Positions 23,221 through 36,084 of a DNA stretch of 64,000 bases are shown here, piece after piece (the stretch's first letter is position 1; every line of letters starts with the position of its first letter). Position numbers and translations under genes: made by a program. The DNA is from Lineolata rhizophorae (lineage: Eukaryota > Ascomycota > Dothideomycetes > Lineolatales > Lineolataceae), in contig MU001692.1 of NCBI GenBank assembly GCA_010093515.1, positions 107,305 to 171,304 of the forward strand, given 5' to 3'. The notes under the pieces are model-generated. The model was not told the DNA's origin and searched no databases. It worked only from the letters and a program-made list of their open reading frames with translations.

Positions 23221-24265
23221 GGTGACAAAACTTGACTTTTGCGCTTGTTGCAGGAACCAAAATGCGATTATGTCGAGGTAGAAGGAAGAGTAAGTTTTTA
23301 ATCTTCGCGCTGTTCAGGAAGGGATACTCGTTGGAAGTCCGACTCATTGTGATGGCCACCGCATTTACCAATCCGATTGGTACGACGGGTTTCTACCACT
23401 TTCTCCATGGAATGAAGGTCGCTTGACTTTCTCCAGTTATTTTCGAAGGTGAATTTACAGTCACCCACAATGATGAGGCATGGGAATTTAGCACCCCTCG
23501 CTGTGTGGATTTTATATACGTAGCACTGATTTGCTTCGTTGAAAGGCAAAGTGAATAGGCTACTTATAGTGGGCAAGCTAATGGTGAATTGCAATAGCAT
23601 CCTTCTTCTTGTGAGAAGTCAACCCAGTGAACTTGATGATCTTGTTCGTTTCCGGAAGCCAAGCACGTGAGGGACCTAAGAGGCCGCGAGCCTCATGTGG
23701 CGCAGCTAGTACGGCCCTTGTCACTTCTCAGCCGTGGGACAAAATACGGTTATCCGATTAGTATATTTAAGCCCCGTTGGAGCCGGGGCCGCGGAGGATG
23801 ATCCCGGCACTTCGGAACGTCCATCTTTACAGGACCAAAGCTTACAAAGCAGTGGGGGCCAAGAGATCTCCTATTGCGATTCCGCGGTGAGAATAGTCGC
23901 TGGGAACTCAGTAACTCATCTATTTTGCTTAAATATCAACAATATCGTGTCTGATTGTAAAGCGTGGCAAAGTTAGAGATACTAACGTCCGCTGAGCCTG
24001 GGCCAGTGCATTAAATTGAGCCGCAGCGTCATCTTGAGGTTGCTAGGAGCGCGACGTTGCCCGCTTCACCCTGGCACCCGAGCGGGTGTGGCGTATGTAT
24101 TGACGATAAATTTAGCTTCCTGCCAAAACCCCCAGCCCCCAGCCTGCGGCTGTGCATTAACGCCGAAGCGCAGGTGGCACGAACTCCGTCCTCCGTACAA
24201 AGGATGGCCTTTCCTTCAAGCCTCCTTCCGCATGAAGCAAGACAACTGCCCCGAACGCAGACACG
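23221..24265. other. Divergent intergenic region, 1 kb
   Basis: Lies between the minus-strand membrane-protein gene and the plus-strand DUF3176 gene. A minus-strand frame at 23298-23600 has a protein-like stretch (YVYKIHTARGAKFPCLII) but no ATG, partner exon or recognised family. Confidence 0.4.
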
Positions 24266-27047
24266 ATGGCGTCGCTGGGCGGGTACGAGCGCGTGTCGCT
24301 CCACGACGATAACCCATCCGAGCAGAGGCCGAGCGCTTCTTCGCAGTCGCCCGCCGAATCCCGCAGTCGATCCCGCAGCCCTTCCCGCAGCCTTTCCCGC
24401 AGCCCGTCTCCGCTCGCAACGGAGGAGCGCGATGCCCTGAGCCCCCACACCAATTTCGAGACGCCATCCTTCGAAACGCGATCCTTCGAGCGCGCCGTGT
24501 CGCCGCTCGACGTGCCCGGCGAAAGCGAAAACGACATTCCGCTGCAAGATTTCTCGCGGTCGAGGTACTTGTCCGTTCCGGATATCGAGTATGGTGACGC
24601 CGAGCACGATGACGCCGAGCGCGACGGTATGGCCGCGCGCATATCGTTTGCTCACGACGAGGCCTTTTTGTACCCGCCGCTGGACCCTAGCGCTTGGACG
24701 GAGGAGATCAAGGAGAAGCATTTGCCCGTGCCAGTGCCGACGATGGGGAAGAAGACAAGTAAAATGAAATACTTCCCATGGCAAGGAATCAGTTCGTTAG
24801 TTGCGGTCATAATACGTACGTGATTCACAAATGGAGTTACAAAGCTGCGAGAATATTTGGCTCACGTACCCGTGAATTTGGTTTAGTCACCGGCGGAGCC
24901 GCCGCCGTGCTCGCAGCCAGCAATGAAAGCGCCTTGAGCAAATGGGAGGTTGGGAAATTGCCGGTTCAGCCACAGGTGTGGGTCTCGCTTCTTTCGACGA
25001 TAATGGATGCGCTTTTAGTCTTCGCGCTCGCCGAAGGTGTCTCGTGCTCGTTTTGGAGGAAGGCCGAAACAGGTGTTACAGTAAGTCGGGTTTCCTAGTA
25101 CGCTCTTGACAAGACGCTCATGAGACGCAGCTTTTCGAGCTTTACGAGTATTTCGAATCTTCGGCTGTCATTGGTGCCATAGCAAGATTGTTCCGTGGCA
25201 GGCTCAACATAGTCGCTATATGTGAGTTTCGACTAGAAAGCTCGTGCATAGACTATGGGCTAATTCTGTGTTATCGTGTAGCTTGCCTACTCGCTGCTCT
25301 TTCGGCTTTACGCGGTCCTCTTTTGCAAAGGGCATCGTTTGTTGATGGTACTGTGTCCCGAAAGTCGTACCGACTATGTTAGTGGGCACAGGAATCTAAC
25401 CCCAAGACCAGAACACGCTACGTTTCCGACAAAGGGGGAGCTTGAAATAAGAAGTAAGCATACCTTGTAATTGGGATGCCTACTCAAAATGATGCTAACT
25501 TAGCGTAGTGGCCCAGGTTCTTCCATTACCGTATTATTATCCATCTGGGCCTGCTGTGACCTACGGGCGGCACTTTGAGGGCGTCCTCAAGGACTTCTTG
25601 CAACAAGATCCAACGCCGCTGACATATGGCGAGTGTGGAGATGAGTGTGATACTCGGGTCAAAGTGAGTTTAGAGAATAATCAATCTGCGTGCTTTACTT
25701 ACCGCCTTCATAGGGATTTGGCTTTAAAGTCCAGGATTGCCGTAATGCGTCCTTCCCATTCGACCTAAGTATTGGTGGCGGCGAGGCCGAAAACGCCGAA
25801 AACATAACGTCCTTGACGTTCGCCATTGGCAGCAACGCGTGGAGTGACAGCCAAAATCAATTTGATCTCAATGCTAATAGCCTGGCCTGGCGGGATCGAT
25901 TCGACGTCACCACTGTCTTCAAAGATACCACAGACTGCCGAGGTGATGTTAAAGTCAATATTTGCACTCTTCGGCAAGGCTTAGTAGAGTATGACGTACA
26001 CTTGGCGAACGGTCGAGCATCTTTGGTCAATCCACACCACCAGAACGACACGTTCATCTCCGAAACGTCCGTCCTCAACCAAATATCACGCCGAAGTCGT
26101 TTGATAGTCCGCTAATCTGCTTCGTAGTATTCCATTTTCCGAAGCAGACGCTTTCGACACGATGACATGGTGGGCTGAAGCCTTTAATCGATTGTTCTCT
26201 ATGCAAGCAAATATCACCTGGAGGGCTCCGACTGATGACCCGAGCTCGAGCGATCAGCGTGACGACAAGGGATCATGGGTTGTGGAATCAGAAATGGCTG
26301 GATCGGCAAGTATGCTATTCAGTAGCAACAGCGGCTCTTATGACAGTGGAAACTGTTCCATAAGCTGGACGAATCCTATGCAGGTAAGAGCCTTGCCCCT
26401 ACTTACGACACCTTTCGTCACCTATACATGATACTTATTTTTGATTCAATTAGGATATTCTTGATTCTATGCGCGAGCTCGCATTCCGGTGCTCTATCTC
26501 CGCTGGAGCTGTCGAAGATCCACAGTACTTTTTCCCGAACGGCACGCTATATACGGCAATTCCCGAGGATGACTGGCACCCCATCGTGTCAAACTGGACG
26601 CAACATGTATCCTACGAAGGCAAGGTGTCTTTTGCCGCTTACCGGACCAACTTCGACTTCCTAGCCGCCGCTATCTCGGTCTCGTTAATGGGAGTGTTCG
26701 CCGTTGCGCCACTTTACTGGGCCTGGTGGGAACTGGGCCATCGTGCCAGCCTGAACCCTCTTGATGTAGCGCACGCCTTCAACGCGCCCATCTTCCAGGG
26801 CGTCGAAGGCAGCCGCGCGCGTAACCGCCGCGTGCAGCAGGTTACGGGAGCGCAGGGAAGCGCCCGCTGGAGCGCCATTGATGTCTCGGTGCCATCCCAG
26901 GCGCGGCACCGACGCGGCGATGCCACCGGCGACAACGAGAGTACGAGGCCTAGACTCACAGGCAGGTTTGCTAGGAAAAGGCCCAGCAATGCCACGCGGG
27001 AATCCTTTGTTTCGGCTACTAGCTCGGCAAGACAGCTTCTGAGGTGA
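24266..27047 (+). CDS. DUF3176 family membrane protein
   Basis: Fungal-specific membrane protein of unknown biochemical role; 769 residues in nine exons: 24266-24815, 24887-25080, 25131-25221, 25282-25336, 25392-25453, 25509-25663, 25714-26066, 26128-26383, 26454-27047. The total is an exact multiple of three. The DUF3176 core is recognisable by SKWEVGKLPVQPQVWVSLLS, then ALLVFALAEGVS..FWRKA and LRGPLLQRAS. The N-terminus is a disordered Ser/Arg region with SRSRSRSPSRS-type repeats. Membrane segments: around ISSLVAVIILTGGAAAVLAA, around WVSLLSTIMDALLVFALA, and near the C-terminus AAAISVSLMGVFAVAPLYWA. Between the last two lies a long domain with several N-x-S/T sites, likely extracytoplasmic. 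The exon 4/5 junction (donor GTTTGT at 25337) is the least certain. The basic C-terminal tail is probably cytosolic. Confidence 0.88.
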
Positions 27048-28410
27048 GGCTGGGGGAGCCGCGTAGTTGATACTCTGCGGTTCCATCGTCAGCACGTAAC
27101 TTTGGCCGCACTTTCCTAATGGGTGCCGCCGTATTGCACATTCTGCGAAATTGTAACCGCCGCAGGAAGGCTACCGGTGTCGTGAAAAAGCATCATGCGA
27201 CCAAGTTTCGCCGCTTTTAAAACGGGGTCAGTGGTGGTGGTGATAGGCTGCCTTTCGAGGCTTCCTGTCGGAGCGTCAGCGCCGTGCCCGAAACCATCGT
27301 TGCCTGGAAGAAGAGAACGGCACGCAAGGCTATGAACAAACGCATTTGGGGCCAAGAAATTGGTGAGCGCAGCTTGCTCTCATTTTAAGGACGGATATTC
27401 ACTCACACTTTCCGAGGCAATGGCAGAGTCAGGCCTGACGGAGGAGTCGGTGCCTTTAATGGGCGGCGAGACACTGGCTTACAGTGGGTTGGGCAGACTG
27501 AAAGTGAGCTCTAGGCGCTAGTATCCAAGGATTTGAAAATAGTGACCAATGAGCGATGCTTGCCAAGGCGGCCACTACTACCCGACCGCCCTAACTGCAT
27601 GACGCCGTGACGGATCAAGACACCGACGACGGACACGGCTTCCCGCGATACAAGCGGCCCATGTGGTACATTGGCTGCTTTTGGACTGTCGCCAGTGGCT
27701 GCTTCTTCCCAAGCCACAAAACCCCGCTTGCAGGGCAAACTCACTAAATCAAGGCAACCGCCGCCTCACTTTTCCATGACCAACTTACGCCCGACAGCCC
27801 CTCCTTATCATGTGACGCTGCTTCAGCCTTGTGCGTTCAGCCGTCACCGGAATCTTGCCCCGCCTCATTCTCTTTGGTGCTTTTGACCTAAACTTTTGGC
27901 TCTCTCTCGTCATTCAAATTGAGCCGCGAAACTCGAAACTAACTTAGCCTCTCCGTCCCGCTGTCTACTTCACCCAGGTGTGGACCGAATCAGACGAATT
28001 GCCCCATCGTAGCAAGTGCTCCAAGATGAACGATGGCTCTCAGAGGTTTTGCTACGAGATCCAGCTCCCCTCCCGCCAATTTACGTCCCCTGAGGCCTAG
28101 GACGGAGCGATGTGTCCACAAACAAAAGTTGTCGTCATGCCAACGGAAAGGCACGGCGCTTTGCTGCGCTTGCTACGGGAAGAAACGGAACCGCGGTGGC
28201 CCGCAACCCTCTGGAGTCGACGCCATTACTCTGGCAGGATCAGAATGTCTCGTTGAGGATTATTGCCCGCACTGTCGCGGTGGGTGTTCATGGCGCAATT
28301 GCCGAACTGATGCGATTGTTGCGTGACTGACTGCCGTCCTAGCATACTGGAAAGGGCGGCATGGCGTGCAAACCCGACCAAATCCACCTAGGCCCTCTGC
28401 GACGTACCAA
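27048..28410. other. Intergenic, 1.4 kb, possible missed 5' exons
   Basis: Between the DUF3176 and RBR genes. A short ATG frame at 28031 and a frame ending near 28330 could be 5' exons or upstream ORFs of the RBR gene, but I could not link them with confident splice sites. Confidence 0.4.
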
Positions 28411-29963
28411 ATGGAATCGACTGCCACCTCTGTTCCTCCAGGGTCCTCCGGCGCGGAAAAAATTGTCGAGTGCGACTTGCCATCTCCGTGGTCCTCTAGC
28501 TGGCCCAAAACTGCAATTGAGAGTGGAAAACTTACCATCGGGATGATCAGAGAGCAAGCCGCAAAAAAATTTGGAGCCGACGATCCCAGCGTCATTCGAC
28601 TCACTCACGCCCGGAGGTCAGGAGACAAGCCTTTCATCCCGCTGCTAGATGATTCCATGACGGCTAGAGCTGCGGGGCTTGCCCCACAAAGCGAACTTTT
28701 GGTTGGCTGGAAGGATTCCCTAGTCCTCGAAGACATCCAACCCAGGAAGTTATTCTCGGAAAAGTTCACCATGCGCGTTCCCGGGTTCCATAAAGGAGAG
28801 GCAAAGCTGGGCTTGCTACGTATCCTCGTCGCCCGCCATCTCAATCTTCCTCATGAGCGCATGGTGGCATTGTACTCGCCACGAGGAGGACTCCTTGAGG
28901 ACGACAAGGCCTTGATTGACGAAGATAATCTGGGCTACGATGGCCCTCGCACGCCTGTCACGAAGCGTAAGGTCTGGTATGATGTACTAACAAGCTCGGT
29001 CGCTCCGATGCTATCTCGTTTCGGCGTCTATCTGAACGGGCATGAGCCGCCCGGTCTCATCCCGCTTATTTTTGACGCTTCCGCAGCTGGCCTCGAGGAC
29101 GAAATACCTCGACTTTGGAAGTCGGCCCAAAGCGAACGATCAACACTCCGCTCACGTGAGACTCATCTCGTCGGTCTTGGGATTTGCGTAGTGTGCGACG
29201 AGAAGAAATTCAGATTTGAGTTTCCCACCCGTGTCACTCGTAGGTGTAAGCATCTCCCTTCGGTCTGCACGGAGGACATGCAGCAATGGATCGCATCCGA
29301 ATTGGAAAGCAAAGGCTGGGAGAATATCAAGTGTCCTCTCTGCAGCGAAATGCTTCTCTATGAGGATGTGCTGACTCACGCGTCGCCTGAGACTTTCCAA
29401 AGGTACGAGTGCATAGCTCTTTGTTGGTTTTATGCACCACCATCCGGAGGACGCGGTCTAATAAGTCTCAATTAGGTACGACAACTTCGTCACGCGTGAC
29501 GCCCTTGGAAAAATGCCCAACTTCCGCTGGTGTTTGCGAACCGGCTGTGAGTTTGGCCAGTTGCACGATATCGACATGGACGGCCCAAGAATACGTTGCC
29601 TAGCATGCTTCTACGAAGCTTGTGTTATCCACAACTGCGAATGGCACGTCTCGGAAACGTGCGAACAGTATAACTTGCGCACGAACCCGCGTGCCCATGC
29701 GGAAATCGAGGCTTCCGAGAAGACCATCGCCGACACCACGAAGAAATGCCCGAATTGCAACGTTTCCATCGAGAAGAACCGGGGTTGCGAACACATGACG
29801 TGTAAGCCTACCAATGCGTACGCTTTATATCTGCAGCTGACATTGCCGGATCTTAGGCAGGCAATGTCGACACGAGTTTTGCTGGCACTGCTCCGGAAAC
29901 TGGAAAGGAGGGAATTCTCACCAGCCCGGATGCCCACTCCGCTCCCCATACGTAGTTCTATAG
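28411..29963 (+). CDS. RBR (RING-IBR-RING) E3 ubiquitin ligase
   Basis: RBR ligases take ubiquitin from an E2 onto a RING2 cysteine and then to substrate. Exons: 28411-29402, 29476-29801, 29857-29963; 474 residues. RING1 starts at CVVCDEKKF (about residue 259) and ends near CPLCSEM (about 308). The IBR spans about 345-400 (CLRTGCEFG, CLACFYEACVIHNCEWH). RING2 begins KCPNCNVSIEKNRGC (about 422); the Cys in NRGCEHMTC corresponds to the catalytic position of HHARI. It continues CRQCRHEFCWHCSGNW and ends soon after HQPGC. The N-terminal 250 residues may hold two ubiquitin-like segments, without a clear motif. The acceptor at 29856 is fixed by the zinc-ligand spacing. The start is the first ATG in frame; the frame is open upstream to about 28330, so the 5' end is uncertain. 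Confidence 0.88.
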
Positions 29964-30252
29964 TTTTATATAAAGATACGTCGGATATACCAAATGATGC
30001 TTGTATTTAAACCCAAATGCTTCATATATTGCGACCAATACTGAAATGGTTTATCAAGCCTGCTTCAGAATTGATTTCGCTAGATCTATTCAACTTACAG
30101 ACGAAGACTTGATGGTAGAATGTGGAAAACTTTGGTCAGTCCGGTTGGTTATGCATGGACGCTATGTAATTGCTCAAAAGATTTCTTCGATTGCAAAAAA
30201 TTTTCCTGCAATCGTGTTAAAAGGAAAGACACATTTAAGGCACAAAACAAAT

Positions 30253-30343
30253 TACGGGAGGGGGGGATCGAACCCCCGACCTTCTGCGATTACAGAATAG
30301 AGAGATTGTAAAGCAGACATCATAACCACTAGACTACTCCCGC
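30253..30343 (-). tRNA. tRNA-Val(UAC) with an 18-nt intron
   Basis: The minus strand folds as a tRNA: acceptor GCGGGAG pairs with CTCCCGT (one G-U), the D arm contains AGTGGTTA, the anticodon stem is TCTGC/GCAGA, and the T arm is GGGGG-TTCGATC-CCCCC. The loop reads TTTACA, then an 18-nt insertion (30289-30306), then C. The anticodon is therefore TAC (Val, GUA codons), with the intron in the standard position one base 3' of the anticodon. Mature length is 73 nt before CCA. It is 290 bp downstream of the RBR gene on the opposite strand. Confidence 0.92.
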
Positions 30344-33300
30344 TATCGCCTAATTTGTTGTTTCAAATTAACGGCGCAGCAGCACGAAATTTTAGTCTAT
30401 ATAATATATATTATTTAACAAATTTGTCGTTCAAAAATATCCAAGCGCAAGGCTATTTCCCTTTCTGAGAGTTTTACCTAATACGGTGAAGAAATAAGGT
30501 AGGCACATCGGCATCCCCGGTCATTGCCATTGCGCGCGAATCACCTCTTGATCTGTGCGCTTGAATTGCTTACTTCCCTGTGCTCTGTGCGCTAGACCAG
30601 CTATCCTTCGAGAATACCGCAATCACTAAGGCGTTTTGTGGTCCTAAAGAAATTTGGACGGTTGCGTACGAACAGCTTGTTGACATACATTTGGAATCTG
30701 CAATTACAATGCTCTCCTGCCTATGTCTCTATATGAAACAAGCCCAAGCGTACGATTGGATGGTAGCTCAGTGACCGCCAATGTGATGAATCCGTCGCAG
30801 TGATGTCTCACCATGTCCAACCAGCCGTGGGAGCTAGAGCAACGCAGTACGAACGGTCAGCTGAGGAGCGAGGGGCCAAAGCTCCACCTACTCAGTAGAC
30901 TTGAGTGGGTACTTCTTCAAGGTAGTTCACCGACATGAGAAGCGACACGTGCCTGCGGATTCGTGCCGTCCCGTACCCTCGCCTCCGTTCGGAACCTGTC
31001 CGTTAACCTTAAAACTTTAATCCCATTACTGGCTTCAGGGCCAGTCTGTCTAACCATGGGGGCGAAGGATCCGCCTCGAGGCGAGTACCTAATCTTGTTT
31101 TCATCTCTGCCTTCCCTTCTCCCGTCATGTCTTATCTCCCTCAACTTCCATCTGCGACTCCACCGTCGCCGAGATACCATGCCATGTTCCGCCTTCTTAG
31201 TTATTTGTATGAAAGCCATGTGCCTACCACATTCAACCTGTCTGGTCTTGAATGGCAGTACAGCGACTAAGAGACCGCCTAGTCTCGACCGCCAATTATT
31301 GAATATGGGACCAAATCCTTCAGGCCTTATCGGTGCGGCTGAGCCGAGCGGGGCAATCCATGTGACGGCGACTTCAATTACGCCGAAGCGTCGTAATTCG
31401 GTTGAACTGGAGATTATTTCTTAGCATGTATGCTAAATCAAAGAATCAGAGCAGTGCGCAACTACAAACCGTATATCGAAGTCCAGTCACGTATGCATCT
31501 CACCGCAAATATTTGTCCGGCTGATTCGCCCCCTAAATGCTGCCTCGGGATAAAATCTGGATAAGAATCCGATCCACTGTGAGCCACTGTCCGTCGTAAC
31601 TATTCCAATTTTCTAATTGAGCGGCGTGCATGCGGTGTGGCAATCCGTCTCTTTCTCAAGGAACTCGCACTATACGACAATCAGCAAAACGCAAAGTCAA
31701 CTAGGTTAGCCCTGCGAAGTTTTCAGAAACAAGACTCGACCGAAAAGAGCGGAACGTGACGGTATCGCATCCGTTTGGGGGAATCAACGTCGACAAATGC
31801 GGGTTCGCGACCCGACAGACTGGCAAGTAATCCTGGATCTCTCTCGCCAAGACGGCAACGATTGGCTGTGAGGTGCATTCTCCAATATGAAGCTGCTGCA
31901 TCGAGCCTAATATTACTAGAAACCATTATTCATTCGATAGTTGTGGTCACAAGAAAACCGGATATAAAGGAGGACATTCGGTGTCAATCTGGTTCGTCCA
32001 TGATGGCATGCGCCTCCCACCCACCACTCTTGCCGACTCCCTTGATGGTGTGCGCCTCCGTGGATGTTAACAAGCAAAACAGTTCCGCCAGCGCCGTGCA
32101 AGTGGCATTGTCATGCCTGCCTGTCAACCCAGCTACCACTTTGCGGATCCCACGCCCGGTAGCACCCGCGGACTTGGTCGTATCGCATTTGAGACCCCGG
32201 AGCGGGGCTTGACGGCCCCGCTGGGGGTGAAGGAGCCTGCAGTTGAACTTGATACTGCTGCCTCATCTGCGCAGACTGGCTTGCAGCTATAAGACGACGA
32301 GATGCCCGTCAGTAAAGATGGACCGGTGCCTTGCGGGAAGCTCGAACGGGAGGCATACTCTGCTGAGCTCGTCTTACTTCCCGGAACGATTGAGACATCC
32401 GCCAATCGAGGACATCATTGCCTATCGTCGGAATGCTCTCCGCTTTGAGCCGATGGTTAAGCCGTTGCAGAAGAGCTTCTTGGTGGTTCGCCGGCACGTT
32501 GACCCATGAGGAACAGTGCGGCAGTTGGAGGACCATATTCTCCGTCTCCTCGTGGGTAATTTTCTAACGGTGGCGCGTGGTCAAAAAGGTTGTCTTGCAA
32601 GAACGGGGACTGATAGTATATTTTGCAGATTCTACGGCTTCATCTATCGATGAAACCCCGTGTGTGGGGGAGTTGGGTCACCATATCGGGATAAGAGCAC
32701 CCGCTTACCAGGAAACGCTTCCATTGCGCGCCATTATGGCCAGCCCCCCTCTGCGCCTCGCATGATTTCGAGCTTACTCTGACCTTTGGAGGCGCCGGGT
32801 CCATCCCTCCGTTGGTTGTCGAGGTCGATAGGAGGAGGAAGCGCCGGTCGTCTGAATAGGGTCTTGGAAAAGAATGCAAAGATGTCGCAATCGGGCCAGG
32901 CAGAAAACAACCAGGCTGACCCCGTTTAAGACGTGGCTTTCAGGTGATTCAGTGGCATCGAGGACATCGAGTGGGCCAATCAGTTGGCGGCGACGGTATG
33001 CGGCACAGCTTTTCGCCCTGTCTCACTAAGAGGCGCCCTCGCCGCAACGATGCCTGACAATGATAAACCAAAAAGGTGGAGAACTCGGGCCCTATTCACC
33101 CTATCAGCAAGGCAAAGGGGGAAAGACTAGCGTGATGGTTGCGTGCGGCACAGTTGGGCGTCCATAGCGGCGCTTTAACGGCCAACGGCCGGAAGCAGGC
33201 CGCAGAGATGTGGCCCAACTTTAGCAGCAAGCCGTACGTCTTGGAGCGCCGAAGGAGCAAAAAGCTCCATGACCCTTGTGGAAGCGTCGGCAGCGCTCGT

Positions 33301-35114
33301 GGTATTTTGGCCCTGCCCGATGGCCAGCCTCGGCACACACGCTATACTCTCGCAGTCAAAATATACAGAGGAGGGAGTCGGCGGGGGCCCTCTATACGTG
33401 CCAAGCTCGGAAAATCCGTTTCGAAAACGACTTGCCGGAGCCTCCAACATTTACGTCCCGATCTCTATTGGGCGAGGACGCCAAATTTGCCTAAAACATC
33501 AACCCTCCTACATGAAGTCACTCCTTCGGAGAGCCATTGGATCCTTCAGCCAGGAAATAATCTGCGTTATCTAGCGTCGGACAATTGGACTGCTCCTTCT
33601 GAACTTGCAAGCGTGTCCCCATTGACCTTTACGACGTCGAGTATCTGGAATATCTCTGCTAGCGACATCCATTGCTGACGGAATGACGCCGTGTCACAAT
33701 GCCTACCGTAAGTCACAGAAGAAGTAGTGAGGGGGGATGTTTGACAAGCTCGTATTCGGTGGGAGCACGACCGCAACCGTGCCGCCCCTACCTGCGAGCC
33801 TGGCTGCTGACCGGGTCCCGGCTCCCGCCGCCTTAGCCGTCGCACAGCCGCCCGTCAAGTCTGTGGCTCTGTGTTTAGGAGCCACGTGGTGGACTATAAT
33901 ATGCAACGAAGGGCCTCTCGGTTGGACCGAAAGCGACCAGCAGCCGGCCTTCCTAGAGGCCGCTCAGCGCGCTTCCCTCCCCCGCGGCGTGACCGGGCAC
34001 CGATGCGGGAGCGTATGCGACGAATCAAGGATGAGGCTCGCGGTTACCAGGGGATAAGTGGTCGCTAGGGCCGGGGTGGAAACTCTAATGCCTCAAAGTG
34101 ACAAGTCACTCTTCGGTGCCAAGGGTCGAAATATACGCCGTGATATAGCGCCGTTCAGTGGGCAAGTGGGAAAAAAGCGCCAACCATGCCAGCCGCGGAT
34201 TGGCTAGCCGTGCGTCTGGATGCATGCTGACCGGGCAGAAGCGCCACCAACGCATGCGCGCGCGTTGGCAGACTGGACTTAGGCGGGCGCTTATTAGACT
34301 TAGCGGATGGGCCCGAGCAGGTTCTAGGTATACATTCCTTTCCCGAAGTTCATGATCGCCATGCTCGTTATCACCCGCTTGCTGCAGGAATGCATTCCTT
34401 CCGGCCGGAGCAGATGAGGGGCGCCGCCTCAGTGCTTTGCCAAGAGTGCCAGCCGCCGCCAACCCTAGTCATTGTAGGTCTTGGTGTTGTTCGAGTGAGG
34501 AGAGTGATGCATCACAGAGTTGAGTTTTTGTAAATTTCTCATCGACTCCCTTTGGGCCCCCAGCATATTCCTGTTTCGGGTGTGAGCTTGAGAAGCCTAC
34601 CCCGAGACAGACTGAACAGTGTTAGAGACCTAGTCGCCTGACTTTTCTAAGCTGCGAATCGTCGTGCTGAGGTAGAGGCTTGCACATCCGTCTGGTTTCC
34701 CAATACAGTAAGTAACAGCGAGAATCCATATTTTAACTTTGTCCCGTATATGGCGGGAATTTTTTTAGCAAAAGTGACACAATACCAACAAATCCTCGTG
34801 CATGATCACATGCAAACCGCCTAATTGAGTCAAATGTTATCTGTTACGGAGCATTTGCGGGGCACCATACGATAGACGCCTTGAAGAACCACTCATTTGA
34901 CGCGGGACATAAATGTCGCGCAAGAGCGAGCTGGTTCTTCGTCCTGTCGCCTAGGGAATGCAATTTCATTCAATGAAGGCATGATTAGCTCCACGAAAAA
35001 AGCATCCCAAGATTCCCAAAACCGACCTCCGCAGATCCCCGAATGTCATACAATCGTCCGATTCTCGCAGAGGGTGGTGCACGGTGGCCGCTATCACAAA
35101 CCTGATAGGCTCCC
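30344..35114. other. Gene-poor region, 4.8 kb
   Basis: I found no gene I can support. Around 31127-31424 two frames look protein-like (a 48-codon ATG frame ending LSGLEWQYSD and an overlapping frame), and at 33139-33680 all three plus frames stay open over about 200 bp. None has a recognisable family or convincing splice sites. It may be decayed genes or transposon remnants; no terminal repeats are visible. Confidence 0.4.
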
Positions 35115-36084
35115 TCACGGCGCCGCCGTCACGAAGGCAGTCATGGCCCTGACTGCATCTCCATCGTGCGCCTTGAGCAACTCTGTAGCCTTTACTTTTG
35201 AGAGCTCCAGTTGATCGACCTGCAGATCAACAAGACAAAGTCAGCAAATGACACCATCAACCTCACAAACGATGAATAGACACCGCGAATCCAGAGCACG
35301 AAATTTGCAAGGCTAGAGCCGAAGGACCATTTGATATCCCAGAGCCCCCCTAGCCGGCGCGCCGTGGTGACGCAGCGTCATCTCGGATGCGCTGTGCCAC
35401 CCACATTGCGTTGAACTGACAGCTTTCCCGAAAGACATGAACCTGACGCCCAGGAGCACGCACCAGACGGGCATGCGGGGCAACCGTCCCAGCGAAAGGT
35501 GGACCCCGCCACGGCGGCTCTCACATTCTGGACGCCTCGCCGCCTTCTTCTGCGAGCGCCGTCGACTAGCAAGGCGGCCCCGACCTCCCTCCGCAAGGGT
35601 TCCAGCCCGCACAGGCCCCGTGCTCGTCCACGCTTGTAGCCATCAGACCAATCCACGCCACGCCGCGCCGCCCAGCGTTATCTGGGATTGGGGAGGGGCC
35701 GGGGGGGAGAGGAAACGGAAGAAAGACAGAACGTACCAGAAGGCCGACGTCCGCGGCGTCAACCTTGACCTTCTTGGCCGCCGCGCCCGCGCCCGCGCCC
35801 GCGCTCGAGCTCGCGGTGCGGTCGCCGGCGCCGGCGCCAGCGCCAGCGCCGCCAACGCCGCCGCCTCGGTCCAGGTTCTGCATGGCCTTGCCGAGGGCCT
35901 CGGTGTCGACGTTCTTGCTGCGCGCGGCGGCGCCGGCGCCGGCCGCGTCGTCGTCGTCGTCGTGCCGCTGCTCGAGCGAAGACAGCGCGGCGGCCTCCTT
36001 GCGGCCCTCAGCGCTGGTGGGCAGGTCGGCCGGGGCATCGTCGGCGCCCTCCTGGATGTTGCCTGGCTGGGGCTCTTCGGCCAT
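35115..36084 (-). CDS. HYPK-like protein with C-terminal UBA (NAC-alpha type) domain
   Basis: HYPK binds and regulates the ribosome-associated NatA N-terminal acetyltransferase and has chaperone-like activity. Two minus-strand exons: 36084-35737 and 35219-35115, giving 150 residues. The N-terminus (MAEEPQPGNIQEGA..PTSAEGRKEAAALSSLE) and the segment KAMQNLDR are typical. The UBA domain is split by the intron: KKVKVDAADVGLL in exon 1 and VDQLELSKVKATELLKAHDG in exon 2, followed by DAVRAMTAFV. The intron (35220-35736, GTACGT..GCAG) is 517 bp, the longest in this window. An Ala/Gly/Asp-rich stretch (about residues 40-100) expands the middle compared with other fungal HYPKs as I remember them. Reading through the intron would add 56 unrelated residues and lose the UBA half. 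Confidence 0.9.

Noticed and set aside
31775-31830. T-arm-like GCGGGTTCGCGACCCG hairpin
   Set aside because: No anticodon arm or acceptor stem around it, so probably chance.
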